5,181 nt of DNA, from NCBI GenBank assembly GCA_030040755.1, contig JASHTC010000192.1, positions 1 through 5,181 of the forward strand, given 5' to 3'. A model generated the notes under the pieces. That model ran no database searches, was not told the DNA's origin, and worked only from the letters and a program-made list of their open reading frames with translations. A program made the position numbers and the translations under genes. This document shows, one piece after another, positions 1-5,181 of the stretch. Within the stretch, counting starts at the first letter, position 1. The number at the start of each line of letters is the position of its first letter. This DNA is from Thermoplasmata archaeon. Its GTDB lineage: Archaea; Thermoplasmatota; Thermoplasmata; Lutacidiplasmatales; UBA184.

Positions 1-96
1 ATCGGTCAGATAGGCCGCTAGGTCGTCCGCGCCGTTCGGGCTCCCGTACCCCATCAGCAACACCGCTCGGGTCTCCGGGGAAACGCTCTCGGTCAT
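1..96 (-). CDS. hemH: Ferrochelatase (probably coproporphyrin ferrochelatase), N-terminal fragment
   Basis: Only the first 32 codons are present; the gene runs off the left edge of the window. The start is an ATG (94-96) that overlaps the hemE stop as ATGA. Residues 11-19, AVLLMGYGS, followed by P and an acidic, aromatic stretch ending in AAYLTD, match the first beta strand and following loop of class II ferrochelatases (usual pattern: a hydrophobic strand, then YG-P or LGTP, then E/D-V-YL). The family inserts ferrous iron into a porphyrin. With hemQ in the same operon, the expected substrate is coproporphyrin III and the enzyme would act in the cytoplasm or loosely at the membrane. The catalytic His and Glu lie outside the window, so activity cannot be judged. 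The call rests on a short N-terminus plus strong operon context. Confidence 0.82.
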   Translation of the reverse strand, partial: MTESVSPETRAVLLMGYGSPNGADDLAAYLTD

Positions 97-1133
97 CGCT
101 TCCGCTCGCCTCGTCCGGCCTCGTGCACCAGCTCGACGAGCTCGCGCACCCGCTCCGGGTCGGTCGCCGGGAGCACACCATGGCCCAAATTGAAGACATG
201 GGCCCGACCCCCGGGGACCTCGTCGAGCACCCGCCGCGCCTCCCGGCGGAGCGTCTCGCGCGTCCCGAGCAAGGCGCCGGGGTCGAGGTTGCCCTGCAGC
301 GCCATCGTCGGCCCGACCCGGGCCCGGACCCGACCCAGCGGCTCCCGCCAGTCCACCCCGAGCGCGTCCGCGCCGGTGCGGGCGAGGAGCTCGAGCAGGT
401 GCGACGACCCCGTGGAGAAGTAGATCGTCGGCCGGTGGAGGGCCCGGAGCTCCTCGAAGATCCGCTGCACCGGCGCCAGGACGTGATGCTCGAACACGCT
501 CGGCGGGACCGCGCCGACCCACGTGTCGAACAGCTGGAGGGCCGCGGCCCCGCTCTCGGCCTGCAGGCGCAGGTAATCGACCGTCATCGTGGCGAGCCGG
601 TCGACCAGGCGGTCGAACGTCCCGGGGTCGGAGTAGAGAAGGCGCTTCGTCTCGACGTACTCGCGGGACGGTCCCCCTTCGATGAGGTAGGAGGCGAGGG
701 TGAACGGACCCCCCGCGAACCCGATGATCGGGCGCTCGCTCTCCCGCTCGAGGAACCGCTCGATCGCCTGCCCGACGAACGGTACCGAGGCGCGGGCGTC
801 GAACGCGGTGAGCGCGTCGACATCGGACCGGGTCCGCAGCGGGTGGGGGACGACCGGGCCGACCCCCGGGTCGATCGAGAACGGGACGCCCAGCCCCAGG
901 AACGGCAGCGAGATGTCCGCGAAGACCACGCCCGCATCGACATCGTACCGTCGCACCGGCTCCAGCGTCACCTCCGCCGCGAGCTCGGGGGTACGGGCGA
1001 TCTCGAGTAGCGGGTGCTCTTCCCGGAGCTTCCGGTATCCCGGCAGGTGGCGGCCGGCCTGGCGCATCAGCCAGACCGGCGTGGTGTCGGTCTCCTCGCC
1101 CCGCAGGGCCCGGACGAGCCGCGCGCGTCTCAT
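93..1133 (-). CDS. hemE: Uroporphyrinogen-III decarboxylase (HemE)
   Basis: This enzyme removes four acetate carboxyls from uroporphyrinogen III to give coproporphyrinogen III. It is cytoplasmic and needs no cofactor. The 346-residue product has the usual family length and is complete. The N-terminal signature PVWLMRQAGRHLPGYR is at residues 19-34 and holds the substrate-binding arginines R24 and R28. The catalytic Asp is D73 in VVFADISLP (69-77). The second signature, GFAGGPFTLASYLIEGG (138-154), contains Y149, which corresponds to the conserved active-site Tyr. QLFDTW (200-205) has Thr where many homologues have Ser. The C-terminal FNLGHGVLP (314-322) carries the conserved H318. The ATG overlaps the hemL stop by four bases (ATGA), and the stop overlaps the hemH ATG the same way. 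A GGGGAG sits three bases before the start. All expected catalytic residues are present. Confidence 0.97.
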   Translation of the reverse strand: MRRARLVRALRGEETDTTPVWLMRQAGRHLPGYRKLREEHPLLEIARTPELAAEVTLEPVRRYDVDAGVVFADISLPFLGLGVPFSIDPGVGPVVPHPLRTRSDVDALTAFDARASVPFVGQAIERFLERESERPIIGFAGGPFTLASYLIEGGPSREYVETKRLLYSDPGTFDRLVDRLATMTVDYLRLQAESGAAALQLFDTWVGAVPPSVFEHHVLAPVQRIFEELRALHRPTIYFSTGSSHLLELLARTGADALGVDWREPLGRVRARVGPTMALQGNLDPGALLGTRETLRREARRVLDEVPGGRAHVFNLGHGVLPATDPERVRELVELVHEAGRGERKR

Positions 1134-2440
1134 GGTCTCCCCGAGCGGGCGGCGCGGAACCCGGCGCGGAAGGCCGCCTCGGCTCGCGCGAGGTCGGGAG
1201 CGCGGATCGCGGCGGAGGTGAACGTCGTCTCGAGGGCCGACGGCGGGAGGTAGACGCCGTGGTCGAGCACCGCATGAAAGAACCGGGCATAGCGCGCCCG
1301 GTCGGAGGCCTCGGCCCCTCGGTCGTCGACGATCGGTCCGGAGGCGAAGAAGAGCCCGAGCATGGAACCGACCCGCTGCCCCGTGAAGGGCCGGACCCGC
1401 TCCTCCTCCGCGAGCCGCTGGACCATCTCCGCGAGGGCCGCGCCGGTCCGGTCCAGCGTGCGGTAGACGCTCGGGGTGAGTCGCTCGAGCATCGCCCGCC
1501 CGGCGGCCATCGCGAGCGGATGGCCCGACAGGGTGCCGGCCTGGTAGACCGGGCCGAGGGGGGCCACCGTCTCCATCACCGCCCGGCGTCCCCCGTAGGC
1601 CCCGATGGGCATCCCCCCTCCCACGACCTTGCCGAGCGTCACGAGGTCGGCGCTCAGGCCGAGCGACTCGTGGACCGTCCCGCGGCGGAGGCGGAAGCCG
1701 GTGATCACCTCGTCCGCGAGGACGAGGGCCCCGTGCCGATGGGCCAGGGTCGAGAGGGTCTCCAGGAAGCCCGGTCGGGGAGGGACGACGCCCATGTTGC
1801 CGGCCACCGGCTCGACCACCACCACGGCGACCGAGGGTCCGTGCCGCTCGAAGAGGGCGGCCAGTCCCTCCGGGTCGTTGTACCGCGCGACCAGGGTCTC
1901 CCCGACGATGGCCGAGGGGACGCCCGCGGAGTCCGGCAACGACTGGCTCGCCACGCCCGAGCCGGCGCGCGCGAGCAACCCGTCCGAGTGCCCGTGGTAG
2001 CCGCCCGCGAACTTCACGACCTTGGCTCGGCCGGTGAACCCCCGCGCGACCCGGACCGCGCTCATCACTGCCTCCGTGCCCGAGCTCACGAACCGGAGCC
2101 GCTCGAGGGCGGGAGCGGCCCGGCGGAGCTGCTCGGCGAGCTCGTGCTCGAGCGGCGACGGGGCCCCGAACGTGAGGCCCGCCGCGACGGTCCGGCGGAC
2201 CGCGGCCACGATCCCCCGGGGGGCGTTGCCCAGGAGGTTCGCCCCCCAGGAGCTCACGAGGTCGAGGTAGCGTCGCCCGTCGACGTCGACCAGGTACGCC
2301 CCCTGGCCCCGGGCGAAGAAGACGGGGGAGCCGCCGACCGAGCGGAACGAACGCACGGGGCTGTCGACCCCGCCGACGAGGACCCGGCCGGCCCGGCGCC
2401 CGAGGGCGCGCGAACGGGGTCCGGGGGAGGAGGGGCTCAC
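1130..2440 (-). CDS. hemL: Glutamate-1-semialdehyde 2,1-aminomutase (HemL)
   Basis: This PLP enzyme of aminotransferase class III (fold type I) converts glutamate-1-semialdehyde to 5-aminolevulinate, the last C5-pathway step. The start is a GTG at 2438-2440 that overlaps the hemQ stop as GTGA. The frame stays open far upstream, but that part is a shadow of hemQ, and no other start codon lies near the conserved N-terminus. The product is 436 residues, close to the family norm. Visible features are GGVDSPVR (23-30) for substrate binding, SSGTEA (119-124) and GGYHGHSDG (146-154) for PLP, EPVAGNMG (210-217), DEVITGFR (243-250) with D243 facing the pyridine nitrogen, the Schiff-base lysine K271 in LGKVVGGGMPIGAYGG, and YQAGTLSGHPLA (299-310). 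E404 matches the substrate-site Glu. Small departures are Val-Gly-Gly-Val-Asp in place of the common PGGVN, and LLGNAP (69-74) in place of LGHAHP. The active site looks intact. Confidence 0.96.
   Translation of the reverse strand: MSPSSPGPRSRALGRRAGRVLVGGVDSPVRSFRSVGGSPVFFARGQGAYLVDVDGRRYLDLVSSWGANLLGNAPRGIVAAVRRTVAAGLTFGAPSPLEHELAEQLRRAAPALERLRFVSSGTEAVMSAVRVARGFTGRAKVVKFAGGYHGHSDGLLARAGSGVASQSLPDSAGVPSAIVGETLVARYNDPEGLAALFERHGPSVAVVVVEPVAGNMGVVPPRPGFLETLSTLAHRHGALVLADEVITGFRLRRGTVHESLGLSADLVTLGKVVGGGMPIGAYGGRRAVMETVAPLGPVYQAGTLSGHPLAMAAGRAMLERLTPSVYRTLDRTGAALAEMVQRLAEEERVRPFTGQRVGSMLGLFFASGPIVDDRGAEASDRARYARFFHAVLDHGVYLPPSALETTFTSAAIRAPDLARAEAAFRAGFRAARSGRP
1137..1142 (-). promoter_or_regulatory. 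Shine-Dalgarno-like site for hemE inside hemL
   Basis: GGGGAG on the minus strand ends three bases before the hemE ATG. The spacing is short for a classic site, but together with the ATGA overlap it fits coupled reinitiation by ribosomes finishing hemL. Confidence 0.4.
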
Positions 2441-3177
2441 GGCAGGCCGTCCGCCAGGTCGAGCATGCGCCGCGCGGAGGAGAGCACGCAGGTGAAGATC
2501 GGGGTCTCGAGCGCGGTGTACCGGCTCGCCTCGGTCGGGCGAAGGTCGCTGACGAGGTCGAGGAACTCGGCGGGGCGCTCCGCCTCGAACGAGAGGATGA
2601 ACTCCATGTCGTCCAGGCCGAACGAGTAGCCGGTGTGGATCCGGACGTTCGGGTGCTGGTGGCCGATCCGGAAGTGCTCCCCCATCACCCGTCGACGCTC
2701 CTCGAAGGGGGGCGCGTGCCACTCCCGCTTCTTCACGAAGGGGTAGACGAACAGGTAGGGGAGGTCGAGGGGGCGCCGGCGCGTGTCCGACCCTTCTCCT
2801 CCGTGCGCGTGCTCCCCCAGGTACTCCGAGCGCCGGGCCATCCCGAGGTAGGAGTAGGGGGTGTCGAGGTACCCGCCGAGCGGCGTGCCGAGCAGGCGGG
2901 CGTGGAGCTCCTGGAGCGGGCCGAGCTCGGTCCCGATCGACCAGACCATCATCTCGGTGCCGGCCTTCAGTCCCATCAGCGAGTACGTCCGGACCAGCAC
3001 CCCGGCGGGAGGGTGGTCGAGGACGTCCGCGAACCGGGCCTTCCCTTCCGCCCGCGTCTCGGGCGGAAGTCGTCTCCACTCGGGATGCAGGTGGAAGAAG
3101 GTGTACTTCACGAAGTCCCGGGGCTCGTCGGCCGCCTCCGGTCCCTCCGACCCCGGTCCGGGCGCCTCCGCCGTCAT
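2437..3177 (-). CDS. hemQ: Coprohaem decarboxylase HemQ/ChdC (chlorite dismutase-like family)
   Basis: HemQ oxidatively decarboxylates two propionates of coprohaem III, using peroxide, to give haem b; it is the final step of the coproporphyrin-dependent pathway. The 246-residue protein starts with about 20 acidic, Pro- and Gly-rich residues that look disordered, followed by the ferredoxin-like fold from DFVKYTFFHL (21-30). YPFVKKREW (145-153) matches the HemQ signature: Y145 fits the Tyr that becomes the reactive radical, with K149 nearby. H168 in MGEHFRIG fits the proximal haem ligand. SFGLDDMEF (185-193) is the conserved strand seen across the Cld family. A charged loop lies at residues 121-137. 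The position of the Firmicutes distal Gln is Ile180, and that of the actinobacterial distal His is Ala114, so the distal pocket is unusual. The ATG overlaps the hemB stop (ATGA) and has GAGGG just upstream. The pathway context argues against a true chlorite dismutase. Confidence 0.93.
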   Translation of the reverse strand: MTAEAPGPGSEGPEAADEPRDFVKYTFFHLHPEWRRLPPETRAEGKARFADVLDHPPAGVLVRTYSLMGLKAGTEMMVWSIGTELGPLQELHARLLGTPLGGYLDTPYSYLGMARRSEYLGEHAHGGEGSDTRRRPLDLPYLFVYPFVKKREWHAPPFEERRRVMGEHFRIGHQHPNVRIHTGYSFGLDDMEFILSFEAERPAEFLDLVSDLRPTEASRYTALETPIFTCVLSSARRMLDLADGLP

Positions 3178-4193
3178 CGGCCCTCGCGCGACCAGCGGGC
3201 GACGTCGCGGGCGTAGTACGTGACGATCAGGTCCGCCCCGGCGCGCCGGATCGCCCCGAGCGTCTCCGCGACCGCGGCTCGCTCCTCGACCACGCCGCCC
3301 GCCGCCGCGGCCTTGAGCATCGCGTACTCGCCGCTCACCTGGTAGGCGGCGAGCGGCAGCGCGAAACGTTCCCGGGCCCGGGCCAGGAGGTCGAGGCTCG
3401 TGATCGCCGGCTTCACCATCAGGAGGTCCGCCCCCTCGGCGGCGTCCCGCTCCATCGCGCGCATCGCCTCGCGCGCGTTCCGGAAGTCCATCTGGTAGCC
3501 GCGCCGGTCGCCGAAGGCCGGCGCCGACTGCTCGGCGTCCCGAAACGGCCCGTAGAGGGAGGAGGCGTGCTTCGCGGAGTAGGCCAGGAGAGCGGTCTCC
3601 TCGTGCCCGGCGGCATCGAGGGCCGCCCGAACCTCGGCGACCTGTCCGTCCATCATCGCGCTCGGGGCGACCACGTCGGCTCCGGCGTTCGCGTGCGCGA
3701 CCGCCACCCGGCCGAGACGCTCGCACGACGCGTCGTTCACGACCCCCCCGTGGCGTACGACCCCGCAGTGCCCGTGGGTGGTGTAGGCACAGAGACAGAC
3801 ATCGGTCGTGACCACGAGGCCCGGCGCGGCGCGCCGGAGCGCGCGCACGGCCTCGGGGACCAGACCGTCCGGGGCCCACGCGTCGCTTCCCTCCGGGTCC
3901 TTCCGCCGCGCGACCCCGAACAGCAGGACGGCGCGGACCCCCTCCTCCTCCAGCTGCCGGGCCAGCGGGCCGAGGTCGGAGACGGGGTACCGACGGACCC
4001 CGGGCATCGAGGGCACCGGTTCGGCCCGGCCGCCGCCCGGTCGGACGAAGAGAGGGTAGACGAGCCGACGGAGCTCGACCTCGGTCTCCGCGACCCAGTC
4101 GCGGAGGGCGGCCGTCCGGCGCAGCCGGCGAAGACGGACCGGCCGGGGGGCGGGGTCGGCGCCCCGCGGGACCGAGCGCCTAGCTCCGGGCAT
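3174..4193 (-). CDS. hemB: Delta-aminolevulinic acid dehydratase / porphobilinogen synthase (HemB)
   Basis: HemB condenses two 5-aminolevulinate molecules to porphobilinogen. The family forms a cytoplasmic octamer of TIM barrels. The 339-residue product includes the N-terminal arm (R17-R26 region, then LVYPLFVRPG at 44-53). It is a zinc-type enzyme: DVCLCAYTTHGHCG (131-144) provides C133, C135 and C143. The two Schiff-base lysines are K208 in YSAKHASSLYGPF and K261 in LMVKPAITSLD. APSAMMDGQV (176-185) and RGYQMDFRNA (231-240) are further family blocks. The ATG at 4191-4193 lies inside the end of hemD, giving a 14-base overlap. The Val codons just downstream are GTC, so no later start would keep the arm, and GGGAG at 4201-4205 is well placed. 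The stop overlaps the hemQ start. Confidence 0.97.
   Translation of the reverse strand: MPGARRSVPRGADPAPRPVRLRRLRRTAALRDWVAETEVELRRLVYPLFVRPGGGRAEPVPSMPGVRRYPVSDLGPLARQLEEEGVRAVLLFGVARRKDPEGSDAWAPDGLVPEAVRALRRAAPGLVVTTDVCLCAYTTHGHCGVVRHGGVVNDASCERLGRVAVAHANAGADVVAPSAMMDGQVAEVRAALDAAGHEETALLAYSAKHASSLYGPFRDAEQSAPAFGDRRGYQMDFRNAREAMRAMERDAAEGADLLMVKPAITSLDLLARARERFALPLAAYQVSGEYAMLKAAAAGGVVEERAAVAETLGAIRRAGADLIVTYYARDVARWSREGR
3181..3185 (-). promoter_or_regulatory. Shine-Dalgarno site for hemQ inside hemB
   Basis: On the minus strand GAGGG sits three bases before the hemQ ATG, at the end of hemB. It supports a start at 3177 rather than the longer open frame that runs back through hemB. Confidence 0.5.
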
Positions 4194-4944
4194 GACGTAG
4201 CTCCCGGAGCAGGTGGCGGGTAAATCGTTGTGCGGTGGTCGAGGGGGCGACCGAGACCCGGCGGAAGCCGAGCGCTCGGGCGGTGCGCCGGGAGCGGTCG
4301 CCGAGGACGACGAGCGGCGTCGCCCGCGAGACCCGGGAGAACACCGGGCCGCCGAGCCGGCGCCGTAGGTCCAAGAGACCGGACGGGCTCGTCACCACGA
4401 GGAGGTCCGCCCGCGCGAGCTCGGCGCGCGCCGGGGCGGTGAGCGGGGGGGGGGGCCGTACCCGGTAGGCGACCACCTCGACGACCCGGTGCCCCCGGTG
4501 GCGGAGCGCGCGGGCGAGCCGGGGACCCGCGAGGTCGGACCGGAAGTAGACGATCCTCCGGGGCCCACCGGGGCTCAGGGCCCGGGCCAAGTGCCGGGCG
4601 CCAACCAGTGCGGCGCGGTGGACCCGGCGCACCCCCGCCCGCCGGAGGGCCGCGGCGGTCCCCGGCCCCACCGCCCAGAAGTCGAGGGACGGGGCCCGAT
4701 GGCGAGAACGCCGGCGCCAGGGCCGGACTCCCGCCTCCACCGCGACCCGGCTCGTCACCACCACCGTGTCGGGTAGCGGCGGGCGCTCCAGGCGTTCCAT
4801 CCAGGTGCTCGGGTCGACGGGTCGAGGTACCACGGACGTCAGTCGGATCAATCGAACCCGCGCGCGCCGGAGCGCCGGCCCGACTCCGACGAGGGTGCCG
4901 GGCCCGGACACGAGGACGACCGTGGGGGAAGTCGGTCCCGTCAT
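4180..4944 (-). CDS. hemD: Uroporphyrinogen-III synthase (HemD)
   Basis: HemD closes hydroxymethylbilane to uroporphyrinogen III, inverting ring D. The 254-residue length is typical. The family is poorly conserved, but its two-lobe alpha/beta layout is visible: VVVTSRVAVEA (61-71) and AVGPGTAAALRRAG (91-104) in one lobe, IVYFRSDLAGPRLARALRHRG (131-151), the lobe-linking VVAYRV (157-162), then LLVVTSPSG (181-189) and VVLGDRSRRTARALGF (212-227), which match the VTSPS and G-T-A-AL-G motifs. The C-terminal helix FTRHLLREL (241-249) is usual. The protein is strikingly Arg-rich, which may suit its polycarboxylate substrate. An 11-C run on the coding strand encodes P164-P167; the frame is intact on both sides. 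The ATG is 7 bases after the hemC stop, with no clear Shine-Dalgarno. Placement between hemC and hemB strongly supports the call. Confidence 0.92.
   Translation of the reverse strand: MTGPTSPTVVLVSGPGTLVGVGPALRRARVRLIRLTSVVPRPVDPSTWMERLERPPLPDTVVVTSRVAVEAGVRPWRRRSRHRAPSLDFWAVGPGTAAALRRAGVRRVHRAALVGARHLARALSPGGPRRIVYFRSDLAGPRLARALRHRGHRVVEVVAYRVRPPPPLTAPARAELARADLLVVTSPSGLLDLRRRLGGPVFSRVSRATPLVVLGDRSRRTARALGFRRVSVAPSTTAQRFTRHLLRELRHARS
4201..4205 (-). promoter_or_regulatory. Shine-Dalgarno site for hemB inside hemD
   Basis: On the minus strand GGGAG lies 7 bases before the hemB ATG, within the last codons of hemD. It supports the ATG at 4191-4193, and therefore the 14-base hemD/hemB overlap, as the true start. 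Confidence 0.6.
4445..4455. repeat. 11-base G:C homopolymer within hemD
   Basis: There are eleven consecutive G on the plus strand, which are C on the coding strand. They encode the four-proline stretch P164-P167 of HemD. The reading frame is conserved before (VVAYRV) and after (LLVVTSPSG), so the current length is the in-frame one. No other homopolymer this long was noticed in the window. Confidence 0.95.
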
Positions 4945-4951
4945 GTCGGGG

Positions 4952-5181
4952 CTACCGGGCCGGTGCGGACAGGAGCTCCGGAGCCCCTCGGTCGACCATC
5001 TCCCGGCCGAGCCGGGCGCCGAGCCGCCCCGCCTCCGCGGACGGTTCGCGCCCGCGGCAGCGGAGGCTCACCCGACCGTCCGGGGTCAGCACCTCGCCCA
5101 CGAGCGAGATGAGCCGCCCCCGGACGGTGGCGAGGGCGCCGAGGGGCAGCCGGCAGTCCCCTCCCAACGCCGCGGCGAAGG
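4952..5181 (-). CDS. hemC: Hydroxymethylbilane synthase / porphobilinogen deaminase (HemC), C-terminal fragment
   Basis: Only the last 76 complete codons are present; the gene enters from the right edge and ends at the TAG at 4952-4954. The frame is open to the window edge, so the TTG at 5165-5167 is internal Leu, not a start. The fragment is domain 3: FAAALGGDCRLPLGALA holds the invariant Cys (codon 5153-5155) that carries the dipyrromethane cofactor by a thioether bond. A beta hairpin, LISLVGEVLTPDG, follows, then a C-terminal helix in which a GRLGARLGREMV segment is typical. The enzyme polymerises four porphobilinogens into hydroxymethylbilane, which is then handed to HemD, encoded immediately downstream. 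The catalytic Asp and the arginines of domains 1 and 2 are outside the window. Confidence 0.95.
   Translation of the reverse strand, partial: FAAALGGDCRLPLGALATVRGRLISLVGEVLTPDGRVSLRCRGREPSAEAGRLGARLGREMVDRGAPELLSAPAR

Noticed and set aside
123..1010. A 295-codon open frame on the plus strand, opposite hemE.
   Set aside because: It is a shadow of hemE created by high GC at third codon positions; no domain or start context supports it.
2213..2223. A CCCCCGGGGG palindrome considered as a regulatory or hairpin element.
   Set aside because: It lies inside hemL codons for a conserved region and is expected by chance in such GC-rich DNA; no loop or U-run follows.
1259..2629. A 456-codon open frame on the plus strand, opposite hemL and the end of hemQ.
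   Set aside because: It is antisense to clearly real genes, with composition typical of GC-rich shadow frames (His, Arg, Asp, Gly, Pro repeats) and no recognisable motif.
1130..3079. A 649-codon open frame that would look like a HemQ-HemL fusion or a HemL with a 213-residue N-terminal extension.
   Set aside because: The upstream part lies in a different frame from hemQ and is low-complexity Arg/Pro/Gly sequence. Recognisable HemL begins right after the GTG at 2440, exactly at the hemQ stop.
2437..3177. A true chlorite dismutase (chlorite detoxification).
   Set aside because: The position is within a haem operon, the YPFVKKREW signature is that of HemQ, and there is no neighbouring perchlorate or chlorate gene.
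2437..3879. A 480-codon open frame extending HemQ far upstream.
   Set aside because: The extra N-terminal part overlaps hemB in another frame and has no recognisable fold. The ATG at 3177, with GAGGG and the ATGA overlap, is the natural start.
2861..4223. Several plus-strand open frames (2861-3223, 3567-4223, 3808-4059) opposite hemQ and hemB.
   Set aside because: All are antisense to conserved enzymes, low in complexity, and without motifs.
4952..5167. A separate 71-residue small protein starting at TTG 5167.
   Set aside because: The frame continues open to the window edge and the sequence is the C-terminal domain of HemC, including its cofactor Cys.

Overview
The window is a solid block of haem-biosynthesis genes, all on the minus strand. 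Read in the direction of transcription (high to low coordinates), the order is hemC (3' end only) - hemD - hemB - hemQ/chdC - hemL - hemE - hemH (first 32 codons only). No gene lies on the plus strand, and there is no intergenic gap longer than 7 bases. I see no RNA gene, mobile element, CRISPR array, promoter or terminator.

The set covers most of the route from glutamate-1-semialdehyde to haem. HemL makes 5-aminolevulinate, HemB condenses it to porphobilinogen, and HemC and HemD make uroporphyrinogen III. HemE decarboxylates that to coproporphyrinogen III. HemH (ferrochelatase) together with HemQ (coprohaem decarboxylase) points to the coproporphyrin-dependent branch, in which iron goes into coproporphyrin III and HemQ then removes two propionate carboxyls to give haem b. 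Two steps are missing from the window: glutamyl-tRNA reductase (HemA, expected upstream of hemC) and coproporphyrinogen oxidase (CgoX/HemY, expected downstream of hemH or elsewhere). HemL shows that the C5 pathway is used rather than ALA synthase.

The junctions are extremely tight. Four of six are 4-base overlaps (ATGA or GTGA), one is a 14-base overlap (hemD/hemB), and one is a 7-base gap (hemC/hemD). Translational coupling along one polycistronic message is therefore likely. The gene order does not follow the biochemical order: the last enzyme, HemQ, is encoded between HemB and HemL.

The DNA is very GC-rich, roughly 70% or more by eye, with almost all codons ending in G or C and proteins rich in Arg, Ala, Gly and Pro. 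This bias also keeps long spurious frames open on the other strand. The organism is a high-GC prokaryote. The HemQ resembles neither the classic Firmicutes type nor the classic actinobacterial type at its distal haem pocket, so I would not assign either phylum. Another bacterial phylum, or one of the archaea that carry hemQ/hemH, fits, and the sequence alone does not decide. The pathway itself is known; the points worth following up are the HemQ pocket, an 11-base homopolymer in hemD and the order of the operon.
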